Made by a program: the position numbers and the translations under genes. Below the pieces are notes generated by a model. The model was not told the origin of the DNA, ran no database searches, and saw only the letters and a list, made by a program, of their open reading frames with translations. Of a stretch of DNA of 64,000 bases, positions 53,932 through 63,025 are shown piece after piece; within the stretch, counting starts at the first letter, position 1, and each line of letters opens with the position of its first letter. The DNA is from UBA11740 sp049273695 (lineage in GTDB: Bacteria; Acidobacteriota; Blastocatellia; Pyrinomonadales; Pyrinomonadaceae). Where the stretch lies: NCBI GenBank assembly GCA_049273695.1, contig JBASRE010000059.1:1-64000 (forward strand), given 5' to 3'.

Positions 53932-56234
53932 GCAATCCCATTAAATCGTTTACCGTTCGTACCGCACTCATTGTGCTTCTGATCTTCGAAACTGGCGTTT
54001 TTGCAAACGGCCAGACGCGGGAAAACCAGACGTCTGGCGAAGTAACGGCCATCATTTTGTACGCTAAGAAATTGCTTTTGAATGGGGACGAGAGCAAAGC
54101 CGAAGAACAACTTCGCAAAGCCGAAGAAGAACTTCAAAAAGCAGAATTGCTGGCCGCGGCAGGTTCCAATGAAGAAAAGGAGATTCGCCGGCTCTTAGAC
54201 ATTATCGTTACCCGAAGAGCTGTGAAGCTTCTTTCCGAAGCAAAAGAGGACATCAATCAAAATGATTACGCTAACGCTAAAAAGAACGCAGAAGCGGCAT
54301 TGGAGATTGCACCGACAGGATCGCAAGCATCCAGCGCCGCCGACAGTCTCTTACTGAAAATAGGGTTGATTGAGAAGCACCGGGCGTTGCTAACAGAGTC
54401 CCGGAAATTGATTGATGAACACAGGTTCGAGGACGCTTCAAAACTAATCCAACAGGTACTTAATGAAAGCAAAGAAATAGGTACTAACTCAGACGCGAAG
54501 AATCTCCTGAGTCAGACCCATCCGACAGCTTTAAATCGCACCATCTGGGGCATACAGAAGCACTATGGATTTCTTGCATGGGTAATCGTGGATATCGCTC
54601 TGTTCGGCTTGGTTGTAGTTATTGTTTATCTGCTAGTGAGTAAGAGGCGTGAAGGCTGGACTCGAAAAAATTGCTGTCGATGGATGCTTCTCTCGATCGA
54701 TGACAAAAGTAATATGGGTGTATCGGAAGTTATTGTTGACTGCCTGCGTCGTTTTGGTGAAGGCCGGCCTTCGGCGTCAGTTGGACTCTTAAAACTACAA
54801 ACTCTGCAACTTCCGACAATCCCAGAACTAGATATTCCCACGCCAGACATTGATTTTTCACCGGTATTGGAAGCACTGCCATTTGAGGTTCACGGCATAA
54901 GCCTGGCCTCACTGGTAAAGGTACGGACTCCGTTTCGCAACTGGTTTAATTCTAAACGGCCTTGGATAAAAGGCATGGTGTTTACTGTGGATTCGCAGGT
55001 GGTGGTGCGCTTGACGGTTAGATATAGCGATGGTAGAACCAACACTGTTACGTCAATCGCAGATAAGGGGCTGGCTAGTACTGCCGCCGAGTCCGCAGCC
55101 TACAAGATGTATTACTTAATCGCCGCGAACAAACCCAGTGTTCAAGATGCAGAAGGAGCAGAGCGTCTGAGGAACGCATTAGATCTACTGGGTCCATATG
55201 TATCGGGCCGAAAACCTGAGAACCTTCAGAAGGCTTATGAGGCTTTTCGTGATGTTCGCATTGAAAACCCGGAGCTAGAAGAGGCCTTGTTATATGAGGG
55301 CATTGCACTAGATCTTTTAGAGAAACATGATGAAGCTATTACTCTGTTTGATCGCCTGATCGAGTCGACATCCAACACAACGTTGAAGGGTAAAGCTATA
55401 TACAATCGAGCGGTCTCGTTGTTTAGAGAGTATGAAGATAGCTCCCTTGAAGATGTAATCACAACATTGCGCGCGTTGATTGGGTCTGACGGAGTTTATC
55501 AAGGAGCACAATTCGAAACTCAGAAGAAGGCGTTTGTCGATAAGCTTGTCGAGACTCCAATTAAAGCATTAGCTCTCGCCGCCGAAGCAAACGCGATATC
55601 CGTTAGACCAATATTTTGGAGAACTTACGCCGGTGTCCCAAAGAACGCGAACGATCTGGCGATCAAAGAGGCAAAAGAGAACCCCGACTTTAAAAAGAAG
55701 GTGCAGAGCTGGGTGGAGGATGTTAAAGCTATCGCCGAGTTGTTAAAAGAAGTTCTTGGTCGCACCACAGAAAAGCCAGAGGATTGGGATGCTCGTACTG
55801 TTCGGCAACTAAAGTGGGCCAGGCAGAATGCCATAGGGAATATATATCTCGACGTGGCAAAATATTTCATCACGGAATCTGCTCAATCCGTTGACGATAA
55901 GAAAGTCCGTGACGAGTACCTCCAATTGGCTCTAAAAGCTTATGAGGAATGTGAATTTCTGCTGCCGCCTGGGGTAGAGACTCTGACAAACATGGGAACA
56001 CTTTTGTCGGAGCTTGGAAATCAGGAGGAGGCAAGAGCCTATTTGGACCGGGCAATTACTCTCAATCGAGATTATGAGTACGCTTATTATCGGAAGGCAG
56101 AATCATGGAGCCATCAACAGCAGACGGACAAAGTGGTGGAAACTCTTAGAACATTTCGCAAAGTTAAGAACCCGAAGATTCGAGAATTCATAAAGATATA
56201 TCAAAAATATGCTACTGACCTCGCCATGCGTTAA
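53928..56234 (+). CDS. Membrane-anchored TPR protein of the methylase operon
   Basis: A 768-residue protein. A signal-like N-terminus (LIVLLIFETGVFANGQ) is followed by an extracytoplasmic coiled helical region (about 35-200) with Glu/Lys-rich repeats. One membrane helix (about 214-237, LAWVIVDIALFGLVVVIVYLLV) follows. A cytoplasmic part has an alpha/beta domain (about 260-390; WIKGMVFTVDSQVVVRLTVRYSDGRTN), and TPRs run to the end (LEEALLYEGIALDLLEKHDEA; VETLTNMGTLLSELGNQEEARAYLDRAI). Translationally coupled to the methylase and to a 77-residue protein. A sensor or scaffold role is inference; no described family recognised. Confidence 0.75.
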   Translation: MSNPIKSFTVRTALIVLLIFETGVFANGQTRENQTSGEVTAIILYAKKLLLNGDESKAEEQLRKAEEELQKAELLAAAGSNEEKEIRRLLDIIVTRRAVKLLSEAKEDINQNDYANAKKNAEAALEIAPTGSQASSAADSLLLKIGLIEKHRALLTESRKLIDEHRFEDASKLIQQVLNESKEIGTNSDAKNLLSQTHPTALNRTIWGIQKHYGFLAWVIVDIALFGLVVVIVYLLVSKRREGWTRKNCCRWMLLSIDDKSNMGVSEVIVDCLRRFGEGRPSASVGLLKLQTLQLPTIPELDIPTPDIDFSPVLEALPFEVHGISLASLVKVRTPFRNWFNSKRPWIKGMVFTVDSQVVVRLTVRYSDGRTNTVTSIADKGLASTAAESAAYKMYYLIAANKPSVQDAEGAERLRNALDLLGPYVSGRKPENLQKAYEAFRDVRIENPELEEALLYEGIALDLLEKHDEAITLFDRLIESTSNTTLKGKAIYNRAVSLFREYEDSSLEDVITTLRALIGSDGVYQGAQFETQKKAFVDKLVETPIKALALAAEANAISVRPIFWRTYAGVPKNANDLAIKEAKENPDFKKKVQSWVEDVKAIAELLKEVLGRTTEKPEDWDARTVRQLKWARQNAIGNIYLDVAKYFITESAQSVDDKKVRDEYLQLALKAYEECEFLLPPGVETLTNMGTLLSELGNQEEARAYLDRAITLNRDYEYAYYRKAESWSHQQQTDKVVETLRTFRKVKNPKIREFIKIYQKYATDLAMR

Positions 56235-56467
56235 TGAGCGGTAAATGGCGCAAGTTTCCTTATTACAAGGTTCAACTCTATGACGGCTCGCTCAGGATTT
56301 GGAGAGACGAGCGTAGAGCTTTTGGAACCGTTGAGGCCGCTCGTGATTATGCGGAGAAACGAACCAGCCCTCAAGCCGCGCGAATAATGATGGTCGTGGG
56401 TCGCCGAGATCGGCACGTCCACTCATATCTCAATGTTTCCGATCAATCCCTCTCTCGGGACACTTGA
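56234..56467 (+). CDS. 77-residue basic protein, third gene of the methylase operon
   Basis: The start overlaps the previous stop (TAATG). The sequence (KWRKFPYYKVQLYDGSLRIW, then TVEAARDYAEKRTSPQAARIMMV) suggests a small beta-beta-alpha fold, like short DNA- or protein-binding modules. It is strongly basic. No family recognised. The tight coupling says it works with its neighbours. Confidence 0.6.
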   Translation: MSGKWRKFPYYKVQLYDGSLRIWRDERRAFGTVEAARDYAEKRTSPQAARIMMVVGRRDRHVHSYLNVSDQSLSRDT

Positions 56468-56480
56468 AATCCTCTTAGAT

Positions 56481-56780
56481 TCACAGTCGCTGGCAACTGG
56501 TGCCTCGCTTAAATCGACCAGTATTAAAGGCGTCAGTCGAACGCCTAGCGCGCGGTTTTATTAATCCCTTCTTGGCTAGTTCACGGATTGTCTCGCAATC
56601 GGTGCCGAGTTCTTTTGCAAGATCGCAACAGGTCATGGACTCCTCGAACTCGCCTTTGAGTCTTTCAATGTCTACAGCACTGACGGCAAGTTCGGGACTT
56701 CGCCTGCCGTTAAAGATTGCACAGCGAATCTCTCCTGCCGCCTGGCCCCACCTCAGCAGAAGCAACTCAACCGGGGCGAT
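56481..56780 (-). pseudogene. Fragment of a helix-turn-helix protein
   Basis: An open frame of about 98 codons with no proper start (first in-frame candidate is TTG 56765). The C-terminal part has a clear excisionase/MerR-like helix-turn-helix (SMTCCDLAKELGTDCETIR, then ELAKKGLIKP). It begins only a few bases after the SBBP gene stop, and that junction is also present beside the decayed copy at 44300. So it was cut before the duplication. Possibly the tail of a mobile-element or recombinase-associated gene. Confidence 0.4.
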
Positions 56781-56785
56781 CCGTT

Positions 56786-59700
56786 CTATTTACCATTAGA
56801 TGGCACAGTCACCGCTGCGGTCCGGCTCGTTGAATTGCGAGCACGGTCGGCGCAAGTAACCTTGACCAGATAGACGCGCCCTTTGCCCTTCCCGGATCGC
56901 TCAGCACGCAGGCGTACCCGATGGGAATCTAATACCCCCCAATCGGGGCATGAGTCACCATCACCGGTTCCGTTGATGGGCTCGTTACTCGTGATGTTGA
57001 CCTGACAGGTTGTCGGGCCACAGTTATCTGCGGAATCATATCTTAGAGCGACATCGACCATCTTGTGATTTGGCGGCCACAGTGAAGGCTTGTCCACGAT
57101 AACATCGCCAATCTTCGGGGGCGTGTTATCGATTACGGTGACGAGTTGGGAAGCGCTTGAAGTATTGCCAGCGCCATCCGTAGCTGTGTATTTGATCACA
57201 GTGTTGCCAACGGGGAAAAAGTGATTGGCTGGTACGCCCTCACGAGTGACGGTTACGCCTAGGCAATTGCCGTTGGCTACCGCCGAACCTAAAGCAGCAT
57301 CGCTTATGAACGCTCCGCAGAATGTGGCTATTGCTCCTGTCCCTACGGTGATGGCGGGAGGGGCGGTAATCGCGGGTGGCGAAACGGCGACGATGGTGAC
57401 CGTTGTGTCGGGCGAGCTACGTGGCTCTTCAAAGTTCTGAGTGTTGTCCCGTGCGATGCTGTAGAACGAATAAGTGTGGCCCACTTGGCCTGGAAAAACT
57501 GTCGAACTGGCAGTGGTGTTCGACAATAAAGGCACTATCGGCCCGTTATTATCCGAAACGAGAATCGTAAAGTCACTAAGGCCGGAGCCTGCGTCGGTTC
57601 CCGACCACTGAAGGTTAATGCCAGTCGCGCATTGAGTCGCAGGCAGCGGCAGGACGCGGCTGGTTGGCTTTGAGTTATCGATCGTGTTTAGCCATTCCGG
57701 CGTGTCGATAGGCGCATTAGTGTCAAACACCATCCGAGCGTGGTTCCTAATTTCAGTTCCGGTAGCAATGCCCTGTTTCGGCTGCACCGTGAAGAGCACT
57801 TGACCCTCGCCTTCCGGCGCGTTTAGATTCGGCGGCAGAAAACCGGCAGTCGGATCTTCAGTTGGCAGTCCTGTCGACGCATCAAGCGAAGTGAAGCGCC
57901 AGGTAAGAAGACCGGTTGGCTTGTCCAGCTTGGCGTTGATGCGAACGATGAGGTTGTTGGCTGGACGCAGATCGACATCCGTAGTGAACTCACTTAAGCC
58001 GAACGGCGGAATTATTAATTTATCTTTGCCGAAGGAAATAGGACCGAGGCTGAACGTGTCAAAGTCTAGCTTAGAAGAATCGAGCTGATCAGTAATGACC
58101 ACGTCCTGCGCTGGCGCGTTGGCTGATTCGAGATTTTCAAAAAAGACAGCGTAGCGAAAAGGCTCCTCGCCAGATAGATATCGTCTGTCACCAAATCCGT
58201 TTGCACCGACCTTCCCGTTTGGGTCAAAGCCTCTTAATCGCGAGATTATCTTTACGAGCCACTCATCTAATGGCGTGCAGCTGGTAACGATCGTTCCGAG
58301 GGAGAATCCAACCGCAGCGGCGTCAAAAGCTTTGCCAAGAGTTGCTCTTCCGGCACACGTTGCAGCGACGCCACCAAAGCTTAGGCCTAGATCTATAAAG
58401 GTATAAAACTCAGGAGTTGCTATTGCATCATCAATAGCCGCGTTCGTTATACTACCGTAGAAGCCGTTGACAGCGCCTAAAACACACCCCACGGGAACAG
58501 CTTCACCGATTGTGAAGATGGATTTCACAAACGCTCCTTGACAGTGCTCGTCTACCAATGGGGGTAAACCTGACTGGGCGCTTGAGTTAGGGTCGACAAA
58601 GGCTAGGCTTTTTGATGTCAGACTCGTCGTACTAGTATTTACGTTTGCTACGGTTACGGAGGCCGCCGCATAGAGAAAGCGCGGCGGTGGCCGCCTCGGG
58701 ATCCATGCCATTACCGAGATTTCCGTCTCCTCCGATTCAGCAGGGGTGGTCAACTGAATAGACAGCATCCTTGATTCGCCAGCGGCAATTCTCGAGATAA
58801 TGAGCGCAATGTAGGTTCTTCCATCGCGCTCAATCTCGACAGGAACATTGTTCCATTCGTCGGATGACATCCAAGGCGGTGCTGTCGGGCGCGTGATCTG
58901 GAAACCGAGTTTCCAAGCAATGCCTCTTGGAAAAGAAATGAATACCGGTACGCCTGTGGCATCTACATTCCCATGATTGCCGTAGGCAATATGGAACGTT
59001 TGAGCTCGTCCTGCACGGTATGACTCCCGACCAAATAATTCAACCCACGCCTGAGGTTGCCCTCCTTCTCTGATGTCAATCGCTCCGTTGTAGGTCGCCG
59101 ATGCGCCGTCAGGGTTTGTCAAAAGTAAATCTCGGAGGCCCGTTGCTTGGCCGGTGAAATCGAATCTTGCGCGTACTAGAGTGCCGCCCTCGCTGACCGC
59201 CATCGAAGTCGGTACAATATCAGCCTGACCGGCAAGCACGAGCTTGACACTCGCTCCTGTCACAAAATGGCTGCCATGAATGGTGACGGATACTGGCGCA
59301 GTATTCCCGCCTCGGTTTGGTGTGACGGCGGAGATTGAGAGAACTGTGGGCGCGGGGATGTTGTTGGTTCCGATCTTGGCTACAAAGGCATCGCCTTCAT
59401 TAATGCCCCCACCGCCGAAGAAAGGTTGAAAGGGTTTTTCGGTTGGGAAACTGCCCCACGTGCGACCTGTGATGTAGGCGTTGCCGGCGGTGTCAACAGC
59501 GATGGCGTTGCTTTCTTCATAGTCGGTGCCGCCGAAAAAGGTTGAGAAAACAAGCGCGGAGCCCGACGCGCTTAGTTTCGTGATGAAGGCGTCTCCGGAT
59601 CCGGCCATCGGCTGCATGGAATCGGTGGTGGGAAAATCTGACGCTCCTGTGTGACCCGTCACGTAAGCATTCCCCTGAGCATCTACCACCATGCCTCCCA

Positions 59701-61696
59701 AAATCTCACCGTGACCTTGCCCACCGAGGTAGGTGGAATACACCAGAGCCGATCCCGCCGGATTGAACTTCGTGATAAAGGCGTCACTGGCAGCGATAAA
59801 TGAACCACTGCCGGTAAGGTGTGGTTGAAAGGCGTTCGCTACTGGAAAGTTGCCTGAATTAGTCTCGCCTGCTACGTATATGCTGCCAGAGGAATCCAAG
59901 GCGATCGCATGTCCTTCGTCTCTGCCGAAGCCGCCGAGAAATGTAGAGTAAACCAGCGCGGATCCTGTCGGATTGAGCTTCGTGATAAAGGCATCGAAAC
60001 ATGGCGCAATGGGCGCGCCCGGACTTGAACAGAAACTGTTAATTGTGGATTGGAATCCGTTGGCGGTCGGAAAGTTGGGCGAGTGCGTGGCGCCCGTGAT
60101 GTAAGCGTTACCGAACGAGTCCAGGGCAATAGCATTTCCTTCATCGTAATCGTGACCCCCGAGGAAGGTGGAATAGACCAAGGCGGATCCTGCCGGGTTC
60201 AATTTCGTGACGAATGCGTCGCCGCCAAAGCGAGAGCCGCCGAAGGTCGGCTGAAATGAGTTAGAGCCGGTCGGAAAATTGGGTGAATCGGTCTGCCCCG
60301 TCACGTAAGCGCTGCCCGCTGCGTCCACGACAATTCCACGACCGTCTTCGGGGCCCGCGCCGCCGATATAGGTGGAATAAAGCAACTCGGATCCATTCGC
60401 ACTCAGCTTCGTCACGAAAACATCTTCGCTGCCGCCGAGACCTGACTGGATCGGAGTCACTCTTGGGAAATTGCCGGAAGAGGTTCGCCCGGTAACGTAA
60501 GCGTGGCCGGAAGAGTCTACGGCGATGCTTTGGCCTCGCTCAAAATTGTTGCCACCAAGGTAGGTTGAATAAACCAATGCTGTGCCGGCGGCATTCACCT
60601 TCGTTACAAAGACATCGCGAAAGTCAGCACCGGGACTAAGGGAGTTGACGGTCGGGAAATTATTTGAAGTGGTAAATCCCGTGACGTAAGCGTTGCCGAA
60701 AGAATCAACGGCGATGCCAAGCCCAATATCTTCCCCGCTCCCTCCGAGATAGCTGGAGTATGAAAGCACGGGATCAATCACCAATGGCTGGCTTCTGTCG
60801 TACTCGGCAACTTCAAAGCCGACGCGATTATCTCTGATCAAATAGCGACCTGATATCTCTTTCCTTTCTCCGTTGACTTGCTGATAAATGAGCGGTTTGC
60901 TTTGTCGCAGCTCACCACCCCGCATTTGCAACCGCAAGGAACCATCCGAGTCCACATGCATTGCGCTTGCGCCGTCAAACGCCATTTTGATCACTCCAGG
61001 ATCAGTGCCCGGTTCGACGACGAAGTCATACTCGAGTTGGCGCTGCGTCCCGTAATAGACGACATTCACTCCGCGGTAGACATCCTTGTATTGCACACGG
61101 GCGTAGTGAGAAACATTGGTGCGCCATTTAGCCGGATCATTACCTATGAAGTAGTTGCTCTTGCCAGCCTGCTTATCTATTCCCGTGACCTCAGGCTTTG
61201 GATTCGCACCGACGAGCTTCATTCGCAACTCAGCTTCCGTCGAATTAACGTCCGATGTCTTTGCGCTGAAGGGGTCACTGGTCACTGTCGGGACCTTGTT
61301 AGTTGGAGCTGATTTGCTAATGCGTAGCACCGCATCAGTCGACGTGAGCAAGAGCGTGTAACCGCTGCCACGAGAGATGAACTTGACCTCGTCGTCAGCT
61401 TGCCCATGGTTTGCTTCGAAGCTGAGAGGGAGTTTGCCGTAAGTGTTAGCAACGCGGGATTGAAGAACTCTGTCGAGTCCGCCGGGCTTGGAAGCCGAGC
61501 TGAAGATGCCCGTGCTGGCAACATCACTTAGCCCTCGATTCTCAGGCCGCGAAGAAGAATCTGTGATCGTTGTCTTAGGAGATGATCCGTTAAGTGGGGA
61601 GTCGAACCGCATGGGGACGGATGTAATTAACCCAACTATTAGAAATGCAATAACGAGAAAGATCCTGACGTAGCGTCTTTGAAACGTGAGAGTCAT
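56786..61696 (-). CDS. Giant secreted SBBP-repeat protein
   Basis: A 1636-residue protein with a signal segment (residues 12-28) and an N-terminal domain found on SBBP proteins (LPLSFEANHGQADDEVKFIS ... LSYSSYLGG). About ten SBBP beta-propeller repeats of ~52 residues (about 310-790) each contain STYLGG, IAVDSxGNAYVTG and FVTKLxxxGSALVY. Then come an IPT/TIG-type domain (about 800-900), an unclassified middle part with a conserved-repeat (DUF11-like) section, and a C-terminal HYR-like domain (TVGTGAIATFCGAF; VIKYTATDGAGNTS). GGAGG precedes the ATG. Probably surface-exposed and adhesive. A decayed paralogue lies 12-17 kb away. Confidence 0.88.
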   Translation of the reverse strand: MTLTFQRRYVRIFLVIAFLIVGLITSVPMRFDSPLNGSSPKTTITDSSSRPENRGLSDVASTGIFSSASKPGGLDRVLQSRVANTYGKLPLSFEANHGQADDEVKFISRGSGYTLLLTSTDAVLRISKSAPTNKVPTVTSDPFSAKTSDVNSTEAELRMKLVGANPKPEVTGIDKQAGKSNYFIGNDPAKWRTNVSHYARVQYKDVYRGVNVVYYGTQRQLEYDFVVEPGTDPGVIKMAFDGASAMHVDSDGSLRLQMRGGELRQSKPLIYQQVNGERKEISGRYLIRDNRVGFEVAEYDRSQPLVIDPVLSYSSYLGGSGEDIGLGIAVDSFGNAYVTGFTTSNNFPTVNSLSPGADFRDVFVTKVNAAGTALVYSTYLGGNNFERGQSIAVDSSGHAYVTGRTSSGNFPRVTPIQSGLGGSEDVFVTKLSANGSELLYSTYIGGAGPEDGRGIVVDAAGSAYVTGQTDSPNFPTGSNSFQPTFGGSRFGGDAFVTKLNPAGSALVYSTFLGGHDYDEGNAIALDSFGNAYITGATHSPNFPTANGFQSTINSFCSSPGAPIAPCFDAFITKLNPTGSALVYSTFLGGFGRDEGHAIALDSSGSIYVAGETNSGNFPVANAFQPHLTGSGSFIAASDAFITKFNPAGSALVYSTYLGGQGHGEILGGMVVDAQGNAYVTGHTGASDFPTTDSMQPMAGSGDAFITKLSASGSALVFSTFFGGTDYEESNAIAVDTAGNAYITGRTWGSFPTEKPFQPFFGGGGINEGDAFVAKIGTNNIPAPTVLSISAVTPNRGGNTAPVSVTIHGSHFVTGASVKLVLAGQADIVPTSMAVSEGGTLVRARFDFTGQATGLRDLLLTNPDGASATYNGAIDIREGGQPQAWVELFGRESYRAGRAQTFHIAYGNHGNVDATGVPVFISFPRGIAWKLGFQITRPTAPPWMSSDEWNNVPVEIERDGRTYIALIISRIAAGESRMLSIQLTTPAESEETEISVMAWIPRRPPPRFLYAAASVTVANVNTSTTSLTSKSLAFVDPNSSAQSGLPPLVDEHCQGAFVKSIFTIGEAVPVGCVLGAVNGFYGSITNAAIDDAIATPEFYTFIDLGLSFGGVAATCAGRATLGKAFDAAAVGFSLGTIVTSCTPLDEWLVKIISRLRGFDPNGKVGANGFGDRRYLSGEEPFRYAVFFENLESANAPAQDVVITDQLDSSKLDFDTFSLGPISFGKDKLIIPPFGLSEFTTDVDLRPANNLIVRINAKLDKPTGLLTWRFTSLDASTGLPTEDPTAGFLPPNLNAPEGEGQVLFTVQPKQGIATGTEIRNHARMVFDTNAPIDTPEWLNTIDNSKPTSRVLPLPATQCATGINLQWSGTDAGSGLSDFTILVSDNNGPIVPLLSNTTASSTVFPGQVGHTYSFYSIARDNTQNFEEPRSSPDTTVTIVAVSPPAITAPPAITVGTGAIATFCGAFISDAALGSAVANGNCLGVTVTREGVPANHFFPVGNTVIKYTATDGAGNTSSASQLVTVIDNTPPKIGDVIVDKPSLWPPNHKMVDVALRYDSADNCGPTTCQVNITSNEPINGTGDGDSCPDWGVLDSHRVRLRAERSGKGKGRVYLVKVTCADRARNSTSRTAAVTVPSNGK

Positions 61697-63025
61697 TTGT
61701 TTCCTCCATGAGAATGCGCATTAAGTGCAGGGCACAATGCGGAGGTTGAGCGAAAGGCTGATCTGTTCGGTTTGCGAGGACGTCGGGGAGTTGAGGTCAG
61801 CCCGTAACTGCTAGATGGTCGCACTATAATCGGCGCTCATCCGGCAGTCAAGGCTTTGTCGTCCTCATGCTGCCCTGAGCGACGGAAATGTACGTGTATG
61901 CGCCGTACGAGGAAAGACATGGTGCCGTAGCCTTCGGCTCTGATTGAGACTTCACCCCGTCAAGAAACTCGGCGAAAGCCTCAGCATGAAATCGAATTGG
62001 CGCCCGCGCAGGTCCTCATACAATCGCTTGTAAGAGAGCCGAATTCTCTTTGTGCAGTATCGAATTCACTGTCGCGAGGATCAAACCTTTTCTTGCCTTT
62101 CATTGCACCCTGAGAAACCGACAAAATTTAGGGGTCAGTTTCAGATACCTCGTGTGCTCTGGTTAGGGCGGTAAGGTCAGCGTTTCGCAGTTTTATCGAT
62201 CTTCATGGTCGACCAGTCTCCCACCGCCGGTTTTCGAAACAGTCCGGCGATGAAGACCATGACGAGGGTAGAGTTCCGGAGACCAATTATCTGCAGCGGA
62301 CCCTCTCAACCATTCGCCAGCGTTTCTCGTGGAATGGCACCGCAAAGTTGGTCCAAGGTTCGCCAGCCTCGGCATGAAGCGGGCAATGACGCTTGGGCAT
62401 GCATTGATCTCAGTTTTCAAACGCGCTCACAAAGTCTTTAAGGCCCGGTTCATGTCCGGCTCCAACCTGCCGTAACCGGATGCCCCTGCGGAATAGATAG
62501 TCTGTCTAAACCATAGGCTATCAGTTTCTACGGCAACAGTTCGGATCAAATAACAAATCCGATAAAACGGACGGGAAGTCTGTCTGGGCAGACTTCCCAA
62601 GTAGCGTTTGTGCTCCGGTTTGAACAACTCCGCTGTAAAGTTGACAGTGACAAACCAGGCAAGACTGGCACGCAGACTGCGTTTCAGGTTGACCAAGTGA
62701 GTCGCTTCAATTTGTTGTGTTGCCAGGCTGCAAAAGACCAATTGAGTCCGTGACCTGAGATTATACAAGTCCGCTCGTTTGGTGAGATAGGTCATCGAAC
62801 GTCATTGCGGGCATTGCGTAATGTCAAATCCGGGAAGGGTTGTTGTGACCGTTATTTGCATTCTCGCTGGAGCAGAGTGTTTGTCAGACCTAATTACCAG
62901 AAGGTTGTTCATCAGGCGAAGGGTCAATCAGCGAATAACGGTCCGCCCGCGCAAATCAAGCGATGAGTTGTTTTGCCGGCGCTACCTTCGCCGCCGCGGG
63001 TTTGGAGGCATTCTCTGGTGGTGCG
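61697..63025. other. 1.3-kb gap
   Basis: The first 85 bases are the conserved leader of the SBBP gene. The rest shows no gene with both a ribosome site and family resemblance; a 122-codon minus-strand frame (62427-62795) looks like chance. No repeat, tRNA or terminator recognised. Confidence 0.45.

Noticed and set aside
62427..62795. 122-codon minus-strand frame
   Set aside because: No ribosome site, no motif and no neighbours on its strand.
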